DNA of 64,000 bases from Opitutia bacterium Tous-C4FEB (GCA_002304445.1 NEVA01000001.1:248001-312000), one strand, 5' to 3'; numbered from the stretch's first letter, positions 45,894 to 55,302 are shown. Numbers and translations are program-made. Notes: generated by a model from the sequence alone, not told the origin.

Positions 45894-47027
45894 ATGCCCC
45901 GATTCACCTTTCACCGCCTATGGGCGATCGTCCTAAAGGAGTTCATCCAGATGAAGCGCGACCGCGTGACCTTCGGGATCATGATCGGCATCCCGCTCAT
46001 GCAACTCATGATGTTCGGGTTTGCGATCAACTCCGACCCGCGCCACCTCCCCGCCGCGCTTCGGGTCGCCGACCAAGGCCCGTTCGCCCGCACCCTTGTC
46101 CAAGCCCTGCGCACCAGCGATTACTTCGCATTCGTCCACGAAACCTCCGACGAAGCCGAGGCCCAGCGTCTCCTCCAACTCGGCGACGTGCAGTTCGTCA
46201 TCAACATACCCGCCGATTTTACCCGCCAGCTTCTCCGCGGCGAACGTCCCACCGTGCTCATCGAGGCCGACGCCACGGATCCCGCCGCCACCGGCCCGGC
46301 CCTCGCCGCCGTCAACGCCCTCGCCGCCACCGTCTTCAACCGCGACCTGCCCGGCCCGCTCGCCCGTCTGCGCGCGAAGGACGGCCCCGTCGATTTCCGG
46401 GTCCACGCGCACTACAACCCGGAGAACATCACCCAGTTCAACGTCGTCCCGGGGCTCATGGGCGTCGTGCTCACGATGACGATGGTGATCATCACCGCCC
46501 TCGCAATCACCCGCGAACGCGAGCGCGGCACGATGGAAAATCTCCTCGCTACTCCCGTGCGCCCGTTCGAGGTGATAGTCGGAAAAATCCTGCCCTACAT
46601 CGTCGTCGGCTACATCCAAGTTTCCCTGATTCTGGTCGCCGCGCATTTCGTCTTCGACGTTCCCATGGTCGGCAGCCTGCCGCTGCTCTACGTCGTTTCC
46701 CTGCTTTTCATCGCCGCCAATCTGGCTGTCGGCATCACGTTTTCCACCCTCGCAAAAAACCAGCTCCAAGCCGTCCAGATGGCATTTTTCTTTTTCCTGC
46801 CTTCGATCTTGCTCTCGGGCTTTATGTTTCCGTTTCGCGGGATGCCGGATTGGGCGCAGGCCGTCGGCTCATGCCTGCCCAACACCCATTTCCTCCGCAT
46901 CGTGCGCGGCATTCTGCTCAAAGGAAACGGCTTCTCGGAAATTGCTCCGCACCTCTGGCCGCTCTTGGTCTTTCTCGTGATCGCCATGACGATCGGCGTG
47001 AAACGCTACCGGCAAACGCTGGACTGA
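45894..47027 (+). CDS. ABC-2 type transporter permease (YbhS/YbhR-like)
   Basis: A 377-residue permease from the ATG at 45894 (MPRFTFHRLWAIVLKEFIQM). The first helix is at about 25-45 (VTFGIMIGIPLMQLMMFGFA). A large extracytoplasmic domain runs to about 175. Five C-terminal helices follow, with the hallmark ITRERERGTMENLLATPVRP and FFFFLPSILLSGFMFPFRGM. ABC2_membrane_3 family. Only one permease is encoded, whereas E. coli has YbhS and YbhR, so it probably homodimerises. Confidence 0.93.
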   Translation: MPRFTFHRLWAIVLKEFIQMKRDRVTFGIMIGIPLMQLMMFGFAINSDPRHLPAALRVADQGPFARTLVQALRTSDYFAFVHETSDEAEAQRLLQLGDVQFVINIPADFTRQLLRGERPTVLIEADATDPAATGPALAAVNALAATVFNRDLPGPLARLRAKDGPVDFRVHAHYNPENITQFNVVPGLMGVVLTMTMVIITALAITRERERGTMENLLATPVRPFEVIVGKILPYIVVGYIQVSLILVAAHFVFDVPMVGSLPLLYVVSLLFIAANLAVGITFSTLAKNQLQAVQMAFFFFLPSILLSGFMFPFRGMPDWAQAVGSCLPNTHFLRIVRGILLKGNGFSEIAPHLWPLLVFLVIAMTIGVKRYRQTLD

Positions 47028-47044
47028 GGTCATCCTTGACCATT

Positions 47045-47071
47045 AGTAAGGCTGGTAATACCGACCTTACT
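47045..47071. promoter_or_regulatory. 27-bp palindromic operator of the AbrB/PemK module
   Basis: AGTAAGG at the left and CCTTACT at the right enclose an inner GGT-AAT-ACC palindrome; 11 of 13 symmetric pairs match. It ends 5 bp before the antitoxin ATG at 47076. Autorepression by the antitoxin or the complex is the norm for such modules. Confidence 0.65.
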
Positions 47072-47075
47072 TCCG

Positions 47076-47312
47076 ATGCAAACACTCTCGGTCAGCAAGC
47101 TCACCACCAAAAGTCAGGCCACGATTCCGGATCGGGTGCGCCGCAAACTAGGGCTCAAGCCCGGAGACTCCATCGTCTTCAAAACAAAGGACGGCCACAT
47201 CTACCTCCAAAAGGCCCGGCCGATCGACCGGGTGCTGGCCGGCGCGGTCGAAGAGACGCTCGCGGACGAATGGAACTCGGCCCACGACGACAAAGCCTAT
47301 GCCGACTTATAA
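47076..47312 (+). CDS. AbrB/MazE-type antitoxin
   Basis: A 78-residue protein with the swapped-hairpin SpoVT/AbrB DNA-binding domain: LSVSKLTTKSQATIPDRVRR, then KLGLKPGDSIVFKTKDGHIY. The acidic C-terminus (ADEWNSAHDDKAYADL) is the toxin-binding tail. It overlaps the toxin gene by 14 bp. The palindrome just upstream is its probable operator. Confidence 0.93.
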   Translation: MQTLSVSKLTTKSQATIPDRVRRKLGLKPGDSIVFKTKDGHIYLQKARPIDRVLAGAVEETLADEWNSAHDDKAYADL

Positions 47313-47643
47313 GCCGTTTGAGGTCGTGGTCGTCCCGTTTCCATTCACGGACAGCGCCACGACAAAGCGGCGACCGGCTCTTGTGTTGTCCACCCAAGGC
47401 TTCAACGAACGCGCCTCGCATGTCGCGCTTGCGATGATTACCAGCCGGGAGAATCGCGGCTGGCCGCTCGATACGCAGATCGGCGATCTTACGGCCGCCG
47501 GCCTGAGCCATCCTTCGGTGGTGCGGATGAAGCTTTTCACCCTCGACGAACGTTTTGTGCTCCGAAAATCCGGCGCGCTGGCCCCGGCGGACGTTGCCTC
47601 CGTAGCCAGCGCTTTGAAACTTTTGCTGCCGTCGAAAAACTAG
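47299..47643 (+). CDS. PemK/MazF-family toxin endoribonuclease
   Basis: A 114-residue protein: FEVVVVPFPFTDSATTKRRP, ALVLSTQGFNER, VALAMITS, GLSHPSVVRMKLFTLDER. These are the PemK/MazF sheet, the RPALV motif and the SVVR(M)..LFTLD segment. It should cleave mRNA when released from the AbrB-type partner. It converges on the 1296-aa gene, 18 bp apart. Confidence 0.93.
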   Translation: MPTYKPFEVVVVPFPFTDSATTKRRPALVLSTQGFNERASHVALAMITSRENRGWPLDTQIGDLTAAGLSHPSVVRMKLFTLDERFVLRKSGALAPADVASVASALKLLLPSKN

Positions 47644-47661
47644 CGTGGCCGCCGCTCGGCG

Positions 47662-50600
47662 CTACGGCACCTCGTAGACTTCGACCAACGTCAGTCCGCT
47701 GGCGCTGTTCGCTCCGCTCACTTGCACCGTGTAACTGCCGGGCGTGAGGGTGGCCGTCAGCATCGCGTCGCGGCTGGCGGCGTTCTCCACCGGAAACGAA
47801 CCGATCCGACCCGCCGTCGTCCGCAACAGGGCGGCGCCGCCCCAGTTATCATTCGACTGAACCACCGCCTGCGTCTGCAGGTTGAACAGATTAAGCCGCG
47901 GGTCGGCCATCGCGGTCGGGATGTTGAACGGCGCCAACGCCAGCGCCGGCCCGATCGCCCGCACGAGCACTTGTCGCGACGTCGTCCCGCCCACCACAAA
48001 GCCCACCGTCAGAATTTCCCCCGCCTCGATCTGCTTGAGCACCGACACGCCTACGAGCCGCGTCGTGCTCGGGGCAAAGCTCGCCGCCGCCGTGCCGTCG
48101 TAGAGTTCCGCGATCACCGTGCCCGTCGCACCTGCGACGCCGCGCACTTGCACGGTATAGCCCCCGGCCGGCAGTCCTTCGCGGAAGATCGCCGCGTCTT
48201 TCGAAACCCCCGATTCGAAGGGAAACGCCCCCAAGCGCCCGAACGCCGCCGTCAACACCGGGGCTCCGGCCCAATCGTCATTCACGGCCAACGGCGTCAC
48301 CGAGTCGGCATCGGAGTAGAGGCTGATCGAGGGATCGGCCAACACGCCGCCCACTCCGAGCTTGGTCAACGCCGGCCCCGCCGCCCGCAACAGCACGGGC
48401 TTCGTCCCGCTCGTGCCCGCGCCGCCGATCGCCGTGCCGACCGTGAAGAAGGGTGACTCGGCCGTGACCGAGGTCAGCACCGACAAGCTGCTCAACCGGC
48501 CCGGGCTGCCCGCCGGGGCCAGCGTGATCGCGGCCGACGCACTCGTCAGCCGGCTGCCGCTGCCGGCGTCGGAGACCACCACATCGTAGCCCGCCGCATC
48601 CGCCGTCGTGAGCCCGGCCAAATTCAGCGTGTCGGCCGTCGCGCCCGGAATCGCCACGCCGTTTTTCCGCCATTGATAAGCCAACGCACCCGCGCCCAGC
48701 GCCTGCACGTAAAGCCGCGCGCTCCCGCCAACCGCCGCGACCTGCGCCTGCGGCTGCCCGGTGAGATAGAGATGCGCCCCGCTGATCGCAAAGCTGGCGT
48801 TCGCGCTCGCCGCGACCGCGCGGCTGCGCGGCAGGTGTTCGGGGACGTTTAACCGCCCGTTACCGGATACGCCCCAACCCACCACCGAGCCGTCGGCCTT
48901 AAGCGCGAGGGAGTGAAATTGCCCCGTCGCAATCGCGACCACGTCCCTGAGGCCGGCCGGCACGGTCGCCTGGGTGTTGGAATTGATCCCCCAGCCCACC
49001 ACCGTTCCGTCGGCCCGCAACGCCAAGGTGTGCGCCGCGGCGGCATGGGTCGCGAGCGCCGTGACTCCGCTCAAACCGGCGGGCAACGGCAGTGCGCCGG
49101 TAAAGTTTGTGCCCCAACGCACGACCGTGCCGTCGGCTTTCAACGCGACGCTGCCCCGATCATTCGCCGCCACCGCGATCACCCGGCCGATATCCGCCGG
49201 CGGTGTCGCCTGCCCGCGCGAGTTATCGCCCCACCCCACCACCGTGCCGTCACTCTTCAACGCGAGGGCGTGGTAAATCCCGACGGTTTGGCTGCCCCCG
49301 ATCACGAGCTGCGTCACACCCGCAAGCCCGGCCGGCGGCGTGGTCACGCCCCCGAGGACCGAACCCCAAAGCCGCACCGTGCCATCGCGCCGCACCACCC
49401 CGCTGATCTGGCCGCCGGCGGCGACCGCGACATTGTCATTGCCCAGATCGGTCGGGACCAAGATTTGGCCGCTCACATTGTTCCCCCATGCGACCACCGA
49501 TCCGTCGGTCTTGAGCGCGAGCGCGTGGGCGTCGCCGGCCGCGATTTGGCGCACCTCGGTCAAATTCTGCGGCACCGCCGTCTCGGGCGCGGGGGTGACC
49601 AACTCCCCGGTGTTGGCCGCAAAAAACGACGCACCGTCCCGCCCCCAAGCGGCGGCCACCCCGGGCGGCGCCGGCGGAATGGTCACCTCGATATCGAGGT
49701 AAAGCGCCGCCTCCGCCCCGCCCCGGCCAACCGGCTTGATGGTGATGCCGTAAATCGGGTCCGTGAACGTCTGCCCAACGGCCAAGACCGCGTCGTTGGC
49801 GCTGACTCCGGGCGTCGTCAGATCGAGCAGTTGGCTCTGTTTGTAATCGCCGTAGGCCCACGTGATGTAGGCGCCCTGCGTTTGCAGCGATCCGGTGGAG
49901 AAATTCTGCCGATAACCGATCCAATAGGAACGCACGCCATCGCGGAAGATGCGCAGCGCCATCGGCTGCTTGAGCGCGGCCGAGGCCGGATGATCAAAAC
50001 GGAAAACCCGGTAAGTCCCGCTCGTCGTAACCGTCGCCACCGCCGAGTCGGACAGCCAACCGAGGATATTCTTGAAGCGAGGATTGAAATGGTGCCGCGC
50101 ATCGCGCGTGACGTTGGTCGCCGTGGACGACCCCATCATGTCGAACGGATCGCCATACTCGAGCGTCGTGCCGGCGGCCGAGAGCGGGTCGCCATTTACC
50201 GCGCGCCACAGATTAGCGTGCAAGATCCCGTAGCTGTGCCCCAGTTCGTGAGCCATCGTTTGCCACCCGAACGCACCGTTCATCCAAATATTCGGCCCGG
50301 CGCGGTTCGCCTGCCCGGCAAACGTGATGAGCGATCCCGGCACCCGCGCCGTCCCAATACTCGGAAAAGTGACGACGATGCGCTGAAAATCGGTCAGCGT
50401 AAAATCGGCCGCCGCCAGTGAACGCGCGTCGGTGTGGAGCTGGACTTCATTGTCCGCCAAAGCATAGGCACTGCCTGTCTGCGGCAACCGATAGACCTTC
50501 GAACTCACCGTCGTCACGATCGTCGTCTGGCCATAGCTCGCACTCTCCAAAAACTCCCGCACGTTCCCGTCCATCGTCGCCTGAGCCTCGGACGCCGTGA

Positions 50601-51552
50601 CCGATGCGCCCGGGAAATCCGAAAAATCCGCCCGGATCACGAGCACAGTCTGCGGACCCACGGTTCGACTCGACGAGGGTTCCGCCGCCGTCGGCGGCAC
50701 GTTCGGTCCCGCTACGCGCGGATCGGCCTTGTCCTCCGCCGCTTCAGCGTTGCGCACAAACTCACCCAGCGCAGCCCCGTCTTCCTCCGCAAAATCGTAC
50801 TCCCGCCCAAAGGCAGCCATCCAAACCCGCCCGGCGGCCGCAGCCTCCGCTTCGCCCGGTTCCAAAATCCGCACCGGACTTTCGTGCAATGCCAAGTCCC
50901 GGCCGAGCGCGATGCCGTGCAATGAAGCGCCGAGTTTCGTGAGTTGGCCTTCGCGCCGACCATAGGTGTATGCCACGTAATTTTCCGCACCGACGGTCGC
51001 ACTCCGCCATTCATCCGGCCCCGTCCGCACCGTGCCCGGCGGATGCTCGCACTCTATGACCGTTGTAAAGTCGCCCGCGCCGGCCACCCGCGCTTCAAGC
51101 TCCGCCAACACCGCCGCCGGCAACACCCGTCGCACCGTCATCGGCACCGTCACCGCGAGCGCACTCGCCGGATCGAGCTTGATCAACCGGAGTAACTCCG
51201 GGCGCCGCGCCCGGGCGAGCGCCAACCCTTCCGCCTCCAAACTCGCGCGCGGCGCACCCGCAGCGGCCGCGAGATACCGCTTCGTCCAGTCACGAAATGC
51301 AGTCTGCGAAACCGTGAGTTCGCGGTCCCACCGCTGCGCGTAGGCGGCCCGCTCTCGCCGTTGCTCGAGCACTGAAACCTCAACCTCCCGGTTTGGCGCC
51401 TGCGCCGGGGCCGGCGAGGTAACCGCCGTTCGAACCACGCGTTCCTTCACCGCCTCAGACGTCGGGTTCATCCGCCAAACCGCTACGCCACCTCCCCCGC
51501 CGACCAGCACCATCGCAACCCAGAGCAATTTCCAACGCCGGCGGTTTTTCAT
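47662..51552 (-). CDS. Large surface protein: M6-like metalloprotease, RCC1 repeats, Ig-like and paired C-terminal domains
   Basis: A 1296-residue exported protein with an uncleaved or cleaved N-terminal helix (LLWVAMVLVGGGGGVAVW). A propeptide-like region reaches about 290. A zincin domain carries HELGHSYGILH near residue 435 (HExxHxxGxxH) and the Met-turn DMMGSS. From about 634 to 925 there are six or seven RCC1-type repeats (ADGTVVGWGxN, HALALKxDGSVVAWG). An Ig-like domain follows (AYQWRKNGVAIPGATADTL). Two tandem ~130-residue modules end the protein, each with VLLRAAGPAL / VLVRAIGPAL, NDDWAG / NDNWGG and YTVQV. Protease and ligand-binding roles are inferred; RCC1 blades here probably bind extracellular partners. 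Confidence 0.85.
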   Translation of the reverse strand: MKNRRRWKLLWVAMVLVGGGGGVAVWRMNPTSEAVKERVVRTAVTSPAPAQAPNREVEVSVLEQRRERAAYAQRWDRELTVSQTAFRDWTKRYLAAAAGAPRASLEAEGLALARARRPELLRLIKLDPASALAVTVPMTVRRVLPAAVLAELEARVAGAGDFTTVIECEHPPGTVRTGPDEWRSATVGAENYVAYTYGRREGQLTKLGASLHGIALGRDLALHESPVRILEPGEAEAAAAGRVWMAAFGREYDFAEEDGAALGEFVRNAEAAEDKADPRVAGPNVPPTAAEPSSSRTVGPQTVLVIRADFSDFPGASVTASEAQATMDGNVREFLESASYGQTTIVTTVSSKVYRLPQTGSAYALADNEVQLHTDARSLAAADFTLTDFQRIVVTFPSIGTARVPGSLITFAGQANRAGPNIWMNGAFGWQTMAHELGHSYGILHANLWRAVNGDPLSAAGTTLEYGDPFDMMGSSTATNVTRDARHHFNPRFKNILGWLSDSAVATVTTSGTYRVFRFDHPASAALKQPMALRIFRDGVRSYWIGYRQNFSTGSLQTQGAYITWAYGDYKQSQLLDLTTPGVSANDAVLAVGQTFTDPIYGITIKPVGRGGAEAALYLDIEVTIPPAPPGVAAAWGRDGASFFAANTGELVTPAPETAVPQNLTEVRQIAAGDAHALALKTDGSVVAWGNNVSGQILVPTDLGNDNVAVAAGGQISGVVRRDGTVRLWGSVLGGVTTPPAGLAGVTQLVIGGSQTVGIYHALALKSDGTVVGWGDNSRGQATPPADIGRVIAVAANDRGSVALKADGTVVRWGTNFTGALPLPAGLSGVTALATHAAAAHTLALRADGTVVGWGINSNTQATVPAGLRDVVAIATGQFHSLALKADGSVVGWGVSGNGRLNVPEHLPRSRAVAASANASFAISGAHLYLTGQPQAQVAAVGGSARLYVQALGAGALAYQWRKNGVAIPGATADTLNLAGLTTADAAGYDVVVSDAGSGSRLTSASAAITLAPAGSPGRLSSLSVLTSVTAESPFFTVGTAIGGAGTSGTKPVLLRAAGPALTKLGVGGVLADPSISLYSDADSVTPLAVNDDWAGAPVLTAAFGRLGAFPFESGVSKDAAIFREGLPAGGYTVQVRGVAGATGTVIAELYDGTAAASFAPSTTRLVGVSVLKQIEAGEILTVGFVVGGTTSRQVLVRAIGPALALAPFNIPTAMADPRLNLFNLQTQAVVQSNDNWGGAALLRTTAGRIGSFPVENAASRDAMLTATLTPGSYTVQVSGANSASGLTLVEVYEVP

Positions 51553-51620
51553 GCGCCGATTCCCGCCTCTTCCGCTTCTATTGGCGAGCTAACACCATGA
51601 ACGGACGTTGGGTTTCCGCG

Positions 51621-52907
51621 TCACCCTTTTCCACCCACCCACTGCTTCGCCACCGGCCCATCGAGGTGCATGGTCTGGGTCGGGAACGCGAACGACAAAC
51701 CTCGCGCCGCCACCGCCCGCATGATCGCCAGGTTCACGCGCTGCCGCAGTGCGAGGGCCTCTTGGAAATCATCTCCGGTCGTGAGATATACAATCCAAAG
51801 GTCGAGCGAGGACGCGCTGAAGTCCCGGAAGAACACCATCACGGAAGTTACATCCACCGTCGGCTCGGCCAAAATGATCTGCCGCACCTCCTCGACGATC
51901 GCCTCCATCTGGTCAGGTCTCGTATCGTAGGTCAGGCCGATCACCTGCTCGACGCGCCGCTGGGTGAACCGGGAGAGATTCACGATCGCCTCCGACGAGA
52001 CCAATTTGTTCGGAAGGATCACAAGCGACTTGTCGATCAGCCGGATCTTCGTGGAACGCAGTCCGATGTCTTCCACCAGGCCGGTGTTCGCCCCGATCCT
52101 GACCGTTTCCCCTACTTTGAACGGTTGGTCGATCGCGACCACGATCGAGCCGAAGAGGTTGGCGATCGTGTCTTGCGCCGCGAGCGCGAAGGCCAAACCG
52201 CCAATCCCAAGACCGGAGAGGATCGTCGAGACGTTGAAGCCGAGACTCTGGACCGTGATCAGGACGCCGATGACGACGAAGATCGCGACGAGGGTTTTTT
52301 TGATCCACGGCATAAACGCCGCCACGCCCATTTGCTTCTCCCGCGCGACTTCGTGCATGTGGTCCAACACCGCGCCGAACGCCCGCAGCAAGCCCCAGAA
52401 GACCACCAGCGAGAACGCGACCGTCGAGCCGTAGCCGATGGTGCGATCTGTCGTCTCGGAAAGCTTCAGCACTTTCACCGCGGCGAAAATACCCGTGACC
52501 ATCACGAACGTTGTCACCGGTCCTTCGAGGGCCGGGAACAGCTTGTCATCCAGCGTCGTCTCGGTCTTGGCCGCCAACCGCTTGAGCCGGTTGAAAATGA
52601 TCGTGGTGACAAAGCGCCGCAGCAAAATCGCCCCGACCAGAATCAGCGCGAAAATCGCGTAGTGCGTCGCCGTGTTGCCGCTGCTCCCCACGTTGAAGAG
52701 CCCGAGGACCTCATCGACGAGATGCTCGAGCAGATCGGGTGTTCGCGGCACCCCGCTCTTGGCCAAGACCGTGGTCGCCGCGGCAGCCGTCGTGGTCGTT
52801 TGCGCCGCTTCGGTCGCCGCCATGGTCGTTTGGGCGAGCACGGAACCGAGCAGCATCCCGCCGCCCAAAAGCAGCGATCGAACAAGGGTCACAATCATCC
52901 GTTTCAT
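51621..52907 (-). CDS. MscS-family mechanosensitive channel
   Basis: A 428-residue membrane protein with a signal-like first segment and Thr/Ala-rich linker. Helices lie at about 85-105, 130-150, 165-185 and 205-225. The pore helix and beta-domain read FNVSTILSGLGIGGLAFALA, QDTIANLFGSIVVAIDQPFK, GETVRI, GLVEDIGLRSTKIRLIDKS and LVILPNKLV, the standard MscS core. A C-terminal alpha/beta vestibule follows. It should open under membrane tension and release osmolytes. It runs divergently from the TerC gene. Confidence 0.93.
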   Translation of the reverse strand: MKRMIVTLVRSLLLGGGMLLGSVLAQTTMAATEAAQTTTTAAAATTVLAKSGVPRTPDLLEHLVDEVLGLFNVGSSGNTATHYAIFALILVGAILLRRFVTTIIFNRLKRLAAKTETTLDDKLFPALEGPVTTFVMVTGIFAAVKVLKLSETTDRTIGYGSTVAFSLVVFWGLLRAFGAVLDHMHEVAREKQMGVAAFMPWIKKTLVAIFVVIGVLITVQSLGFNVSTILSGLGIGGLAFALAAQDTIANLFGSIVVAIDQPFKVGETVRIGANTGLVEDIGLRSTKIRLIDKSLVILPNKLVSSEAIVNLSRFTQRRVEQVIGLTYDTRPDQMEAIVEEVRQIILAEPTVDVTSVMVFFRDFSASSLDLWIVYLTTGDDFQEALALRQRVNLAIMRAVAARGLSFAFPTQTMHLDGPVAKQWVGGKG

Positions 52908-53015
52908 CGGACGGCGAACTCACCGCGCTCCGCCATCCGTGTCAAAAGCATTGCCCGCCTCCGCCCCAACTCCCCGCTTGCACGCCCGCCCCGACCCAAG
53001 CCAAAACGTTCCCCG

Positions 53016-53972
53016 ATGTTGCAACTCCTATCCGTCATCGACGCCATGCCTCTCTGGGCTTGGGTCACTTTTTTCACATTCATCACCGCGATGCTCGCGC
53101 TCGACCTCGGCGTCTTCCAACGCGAGACGCACGTCGTCAGCATGAAAGAGGCCCTGATTTGGTGCGGCGTCTGGGTCACGCTCGCCCTCAGTTTCGGGGC
53201 CTTGCTCTGGCAATGGCGCGGCGCGGAACCCGCCCAACAGTTCCTCGCCGGCTACCTCATCGAGCTCTGTCTGAGCGTGGACAACGTCTTTGTTTTCATC
53301 CTCGTTTTCGCCTATTTCAAAGTCGAACCCCGCTACCAGCACCGCGTCCTTTTTTGGGGCATCATCGGCGCAGTGCTGATGCGGGCGGTGTTCATCATCG
53401 TCGGGGTCGAGGTAATCGAGCGTTTCCACTGGGTCCTCTACATCTTTGGGGCATTCCTCGTCTACACCGGCATAAAAATGGCCCTGCCCAGCAAAGAGGC
53501 GGAGGTCGATCCCGAGCATAATTTCACGGTCAAACTTTTCCGCCGCTTCTATCCCGTCGCCCCGCACAACGACCGCGGCCACTTTTTCACCATCCACAAC
53601 GGCCGGCGGATGGCCACCCCGCTCTTTATCGTCCTGCTGGTGATCGAGACCACCGATCTCGTCTTCGCCCTCGATTCCCTGCCCGCCGTGCTCTCGATCA
53701 CCAAGGACAGCTTCATCGCGCTCACCTCAAACATTTTTGCGATCCTCGGGCTGCGCTCGCTCTACTTCGCCCTCAGCGGCATCATGGGGCTCTTCCGTTT
53801 TCTCAAGGTCGGGCTGGCCGTCATTTTGGTGTTCATCGGCGTCAAGATGCTGATCGAGCACTGGATGAAAATCACCACCGGCACCTCGCTCGCCGTGATC
53901 GGCGGCGTGCTCGTTACTTCGATTCTGATGTCGGTTTTGATCAAAGCGCCGCCGGCCCCGGAGACGCGTTGA
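53016..53972 (+). CDS. TerC-family integral membrane protein
   Basis: A 318-residue protein from the ATG at 53016. Nine helices are visible. Characteristic segments are LALDLGVFQRETHVVSMKEA, YLIELCLSVDNVFVFILVF (acidic residues within the membrane), VFWGIIGAVLMRAVFIIVGV and VIETTDLVFALDSLPAVLSI. The paired Asp/Glu-bearing motifs are those proposed to carry metal ions; related proteins export Mn2+. No yybP-ykoY riboswitch was recognised upstream. It precedes the sbtA-like gene by 10 bp. Confidence 0.93.
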   Translation: MLQLLSVIDAMPLWAWVTFFTFITAMLALDLGVFQRETHVVSMKEALIWCGVWVTLALSFGALLWQWRGAEPAQQFLAGYLIELCLSVDNVFVFILVFAYFKVEPRYQHRVLFWGIIGAVLMRAVFIIVGVEVIERFHWVLYIFGAFLVYTGIKMALPSKEAEVDPEHNFTVKLFRRFYPVAPHNDRGHFFTIHNGRRMATPLFIVLLVIETTDLVFALDSLPAVLSITKDSFIALTSNIFAILGLRSLYFALSGIMGLFRFLKVGLAVILVFIGVKMLIEHWMKITTGTSLAVIGGVLVTSILMSVLIKAPPAPETR

Positions 53973-53982
53973 TCCTCCGCGC

Positions 53983-54984
53983 ATGAATTTCGATCAGCTG
54001 CTCACCAACTTCCTCAGCCCGCCGATCCTGTTTTTTTTGCTCGGGCTCCTCGCCACGCTGGTCAAGAGCGACCTCGAGCTACCGGCCCCGCTGCCCAAGA
54101 TTCTTTCGCTTTATCTGCTCCTCGCGATCGGCTTCAAGGGCGGCGTCGAGCTCGCCCATAGCGGTCTCACGCTTCAAATCGCCTCCACTCTCGGCGTCGC
54201 GATGGTCGCGGCGGTCGTGGTCCCGGTCTATACCTACTTCGTCCTGCGGCTGAAACTCGACTCCGCCAACGCCGCCGCCATCGCCGCCACCTACGGCTCC
54301 ATCAGCGCGGTCACCTTCATCACCGCCGCCGCCTTTCTCGACGCCACCAAGGTCCCCTACTCGGGCCACATGGTCGCCGCGATGGCGCTCATGGAATCGC
54401 CCGCCATCGTCGTCGGCGTCGTCTTTGCCCGGTTCGCCGCCAAGCGCTCAGCGAAACCCGGCGCCGATTCCGCCGATGCCGAGCCCGTCGATTGGGGCCA
54501 CATCGGGCGCGACGCGTTTCTCAACGGCTCGGTGTTCCTGCTCGTGGGCAGCCTGATCGTCGGCGCGCTCACCGGCAACCGCCCGGGCGCCGTGGCCCTC
54601 GTGCCGTTCACCAACGAACTGTTCACCGGCGTGCTCGCCCTCTTCCTCCTCGATATGGGTATCATCGCTGCGCGGCGCCTCGGGGATCTCCGCCGGGCCG
54701 GCGTCTTTCTCACGTGTTTTGCGATCATTGTTCCGCTGTTGAACGCCGCCCTCGGCCTGCTCGGCGCGTGGCTCCTCGGCCTCGGCCACGGCGACGGCCT
54801 GCTCTTCGTCATTCTGTGCGCCAGCGCCAGTTACATTGCCGTGCCCGCGGCCATGCGCCTCGCCATCCCCGAGGCCAACCCGAGCCTCTACGTCACCATG
54901 TCTCTCGCCCTAACGTTTCCTTTTAACATCCTTATCGGCATCCCGCTTTACGAAGCCGCCGTCACCGCCGTCCTCGGCCCCTGA
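53983..54984 (+). CDS. sbtA: SbtA-family sodium-dependent bicarbonate transporter
   Basis: A 333-residue protein with about ten helices. Recognisable SbtA segments: FLSPPILFFLLGLLATLVKS, DLELPAPLPKILSLYLLLAI, GFKGGVELAHSG, AAIAATYGSISAVTFITA, GHMVAAMALMESPAIVVG and LLDMGIIAARRLGDLR. The central loop (about 150-165) is shorter than in cyanobacteria. It should take up HCO3- with Na+. The next gene encodes a PII-like protein, matching the sbtA-sbtB arrangement. Confidence 0.92.
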   Translation: MNFDQLLTNFLSPPILFFLLGLLATLVKSDLELPAPLPKILSLYLLLAIGFKGGVELAHSGLTLQIASTLGVAMVAAVVVPVYTYFVLRLKLDSANAAAIAATYGSISAVTFITAAAFLDATKVPYSGHMVAAMALMESPAIVVGVVFARFAAKRSAKPGADSADAEPVDWGHIGRDAFLNGSVFLLVGSLIVGALTGNRPGAVALVPFTNELFTGVLALFLLDMGIIAARRLGDLRRAGVFLTCFAIIVPLLNAALGLLGAWLLGLGHGDGLLFVILCASASYIAVPAAMRLAIPEANPSLYVTMSLALTFPFNILIGIPLYEAAVTAVLGP

Positions 54985-54995
54985 TTCCCCACCCC

Positions 54996-55286
54996 ATGCA
55001 AGCCCTCAAAAAAGTTGAGATCATCCTTAGCGCCCCTGAATTGCCGAAACTTCAGCGGCTCGTGGAAAAGCTCGGTCTCAACTACACGGTCTTCCACCGC
55101 GTCAGCGGTCGCGGCGACCGCGGCATCCGGGCCGATGACGATCTCACCGGCGTCTTCACCAACATCTGCCTGCTCACCGCCTGCAAGGCCGAGCAACTCC
55201 CCGCGCTGGTCGATGCCGTGCGCCCCCTGCTCAAGAAAACCGGCGGCCTCTGTCTAGTGAGCGACGTGTTGAGCGTCATGCACTGA
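54996..55286 (+). CDS. sbtB: SbtB-like PII-family regulator
   Basis: A 96-residue ferredoxin-like-fold protein: KKVEIILSAPELPKLQRLVE, LGLNYTVFHRVSGRGDRGIR, GVFTNICLLTACKAEQLP, PLLKKTGGLCLVSDVLSVMH. The shape and GRGDRG T-loop base match SbtB, which binds cyclic AMP/adenylates and gates SbtA. It lies 11 bp after sbtA. It has no C-terminal CGPxGC redox motif. Confidence 0.88.
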   Translation: MQALKKVEIILSAPELPKLQRLVEKLGLNYTVFHRVSGRGDRGIRADDDLTGVFTNICLLTACKAEQLPALVDAVRPLLKKTGGLCLVSDVLSVMH

Positions 55287-55302
55287 TCGGCCGCGAAACC
55301 GT

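Noticed and set aside
52908-53015. Manganese riboswitch (yybP-ykoY) before the TerC gene
   Set aside because: Only 108 bp separate the divergent genes and the conserved loop sequences of that riboswitch are not visible.
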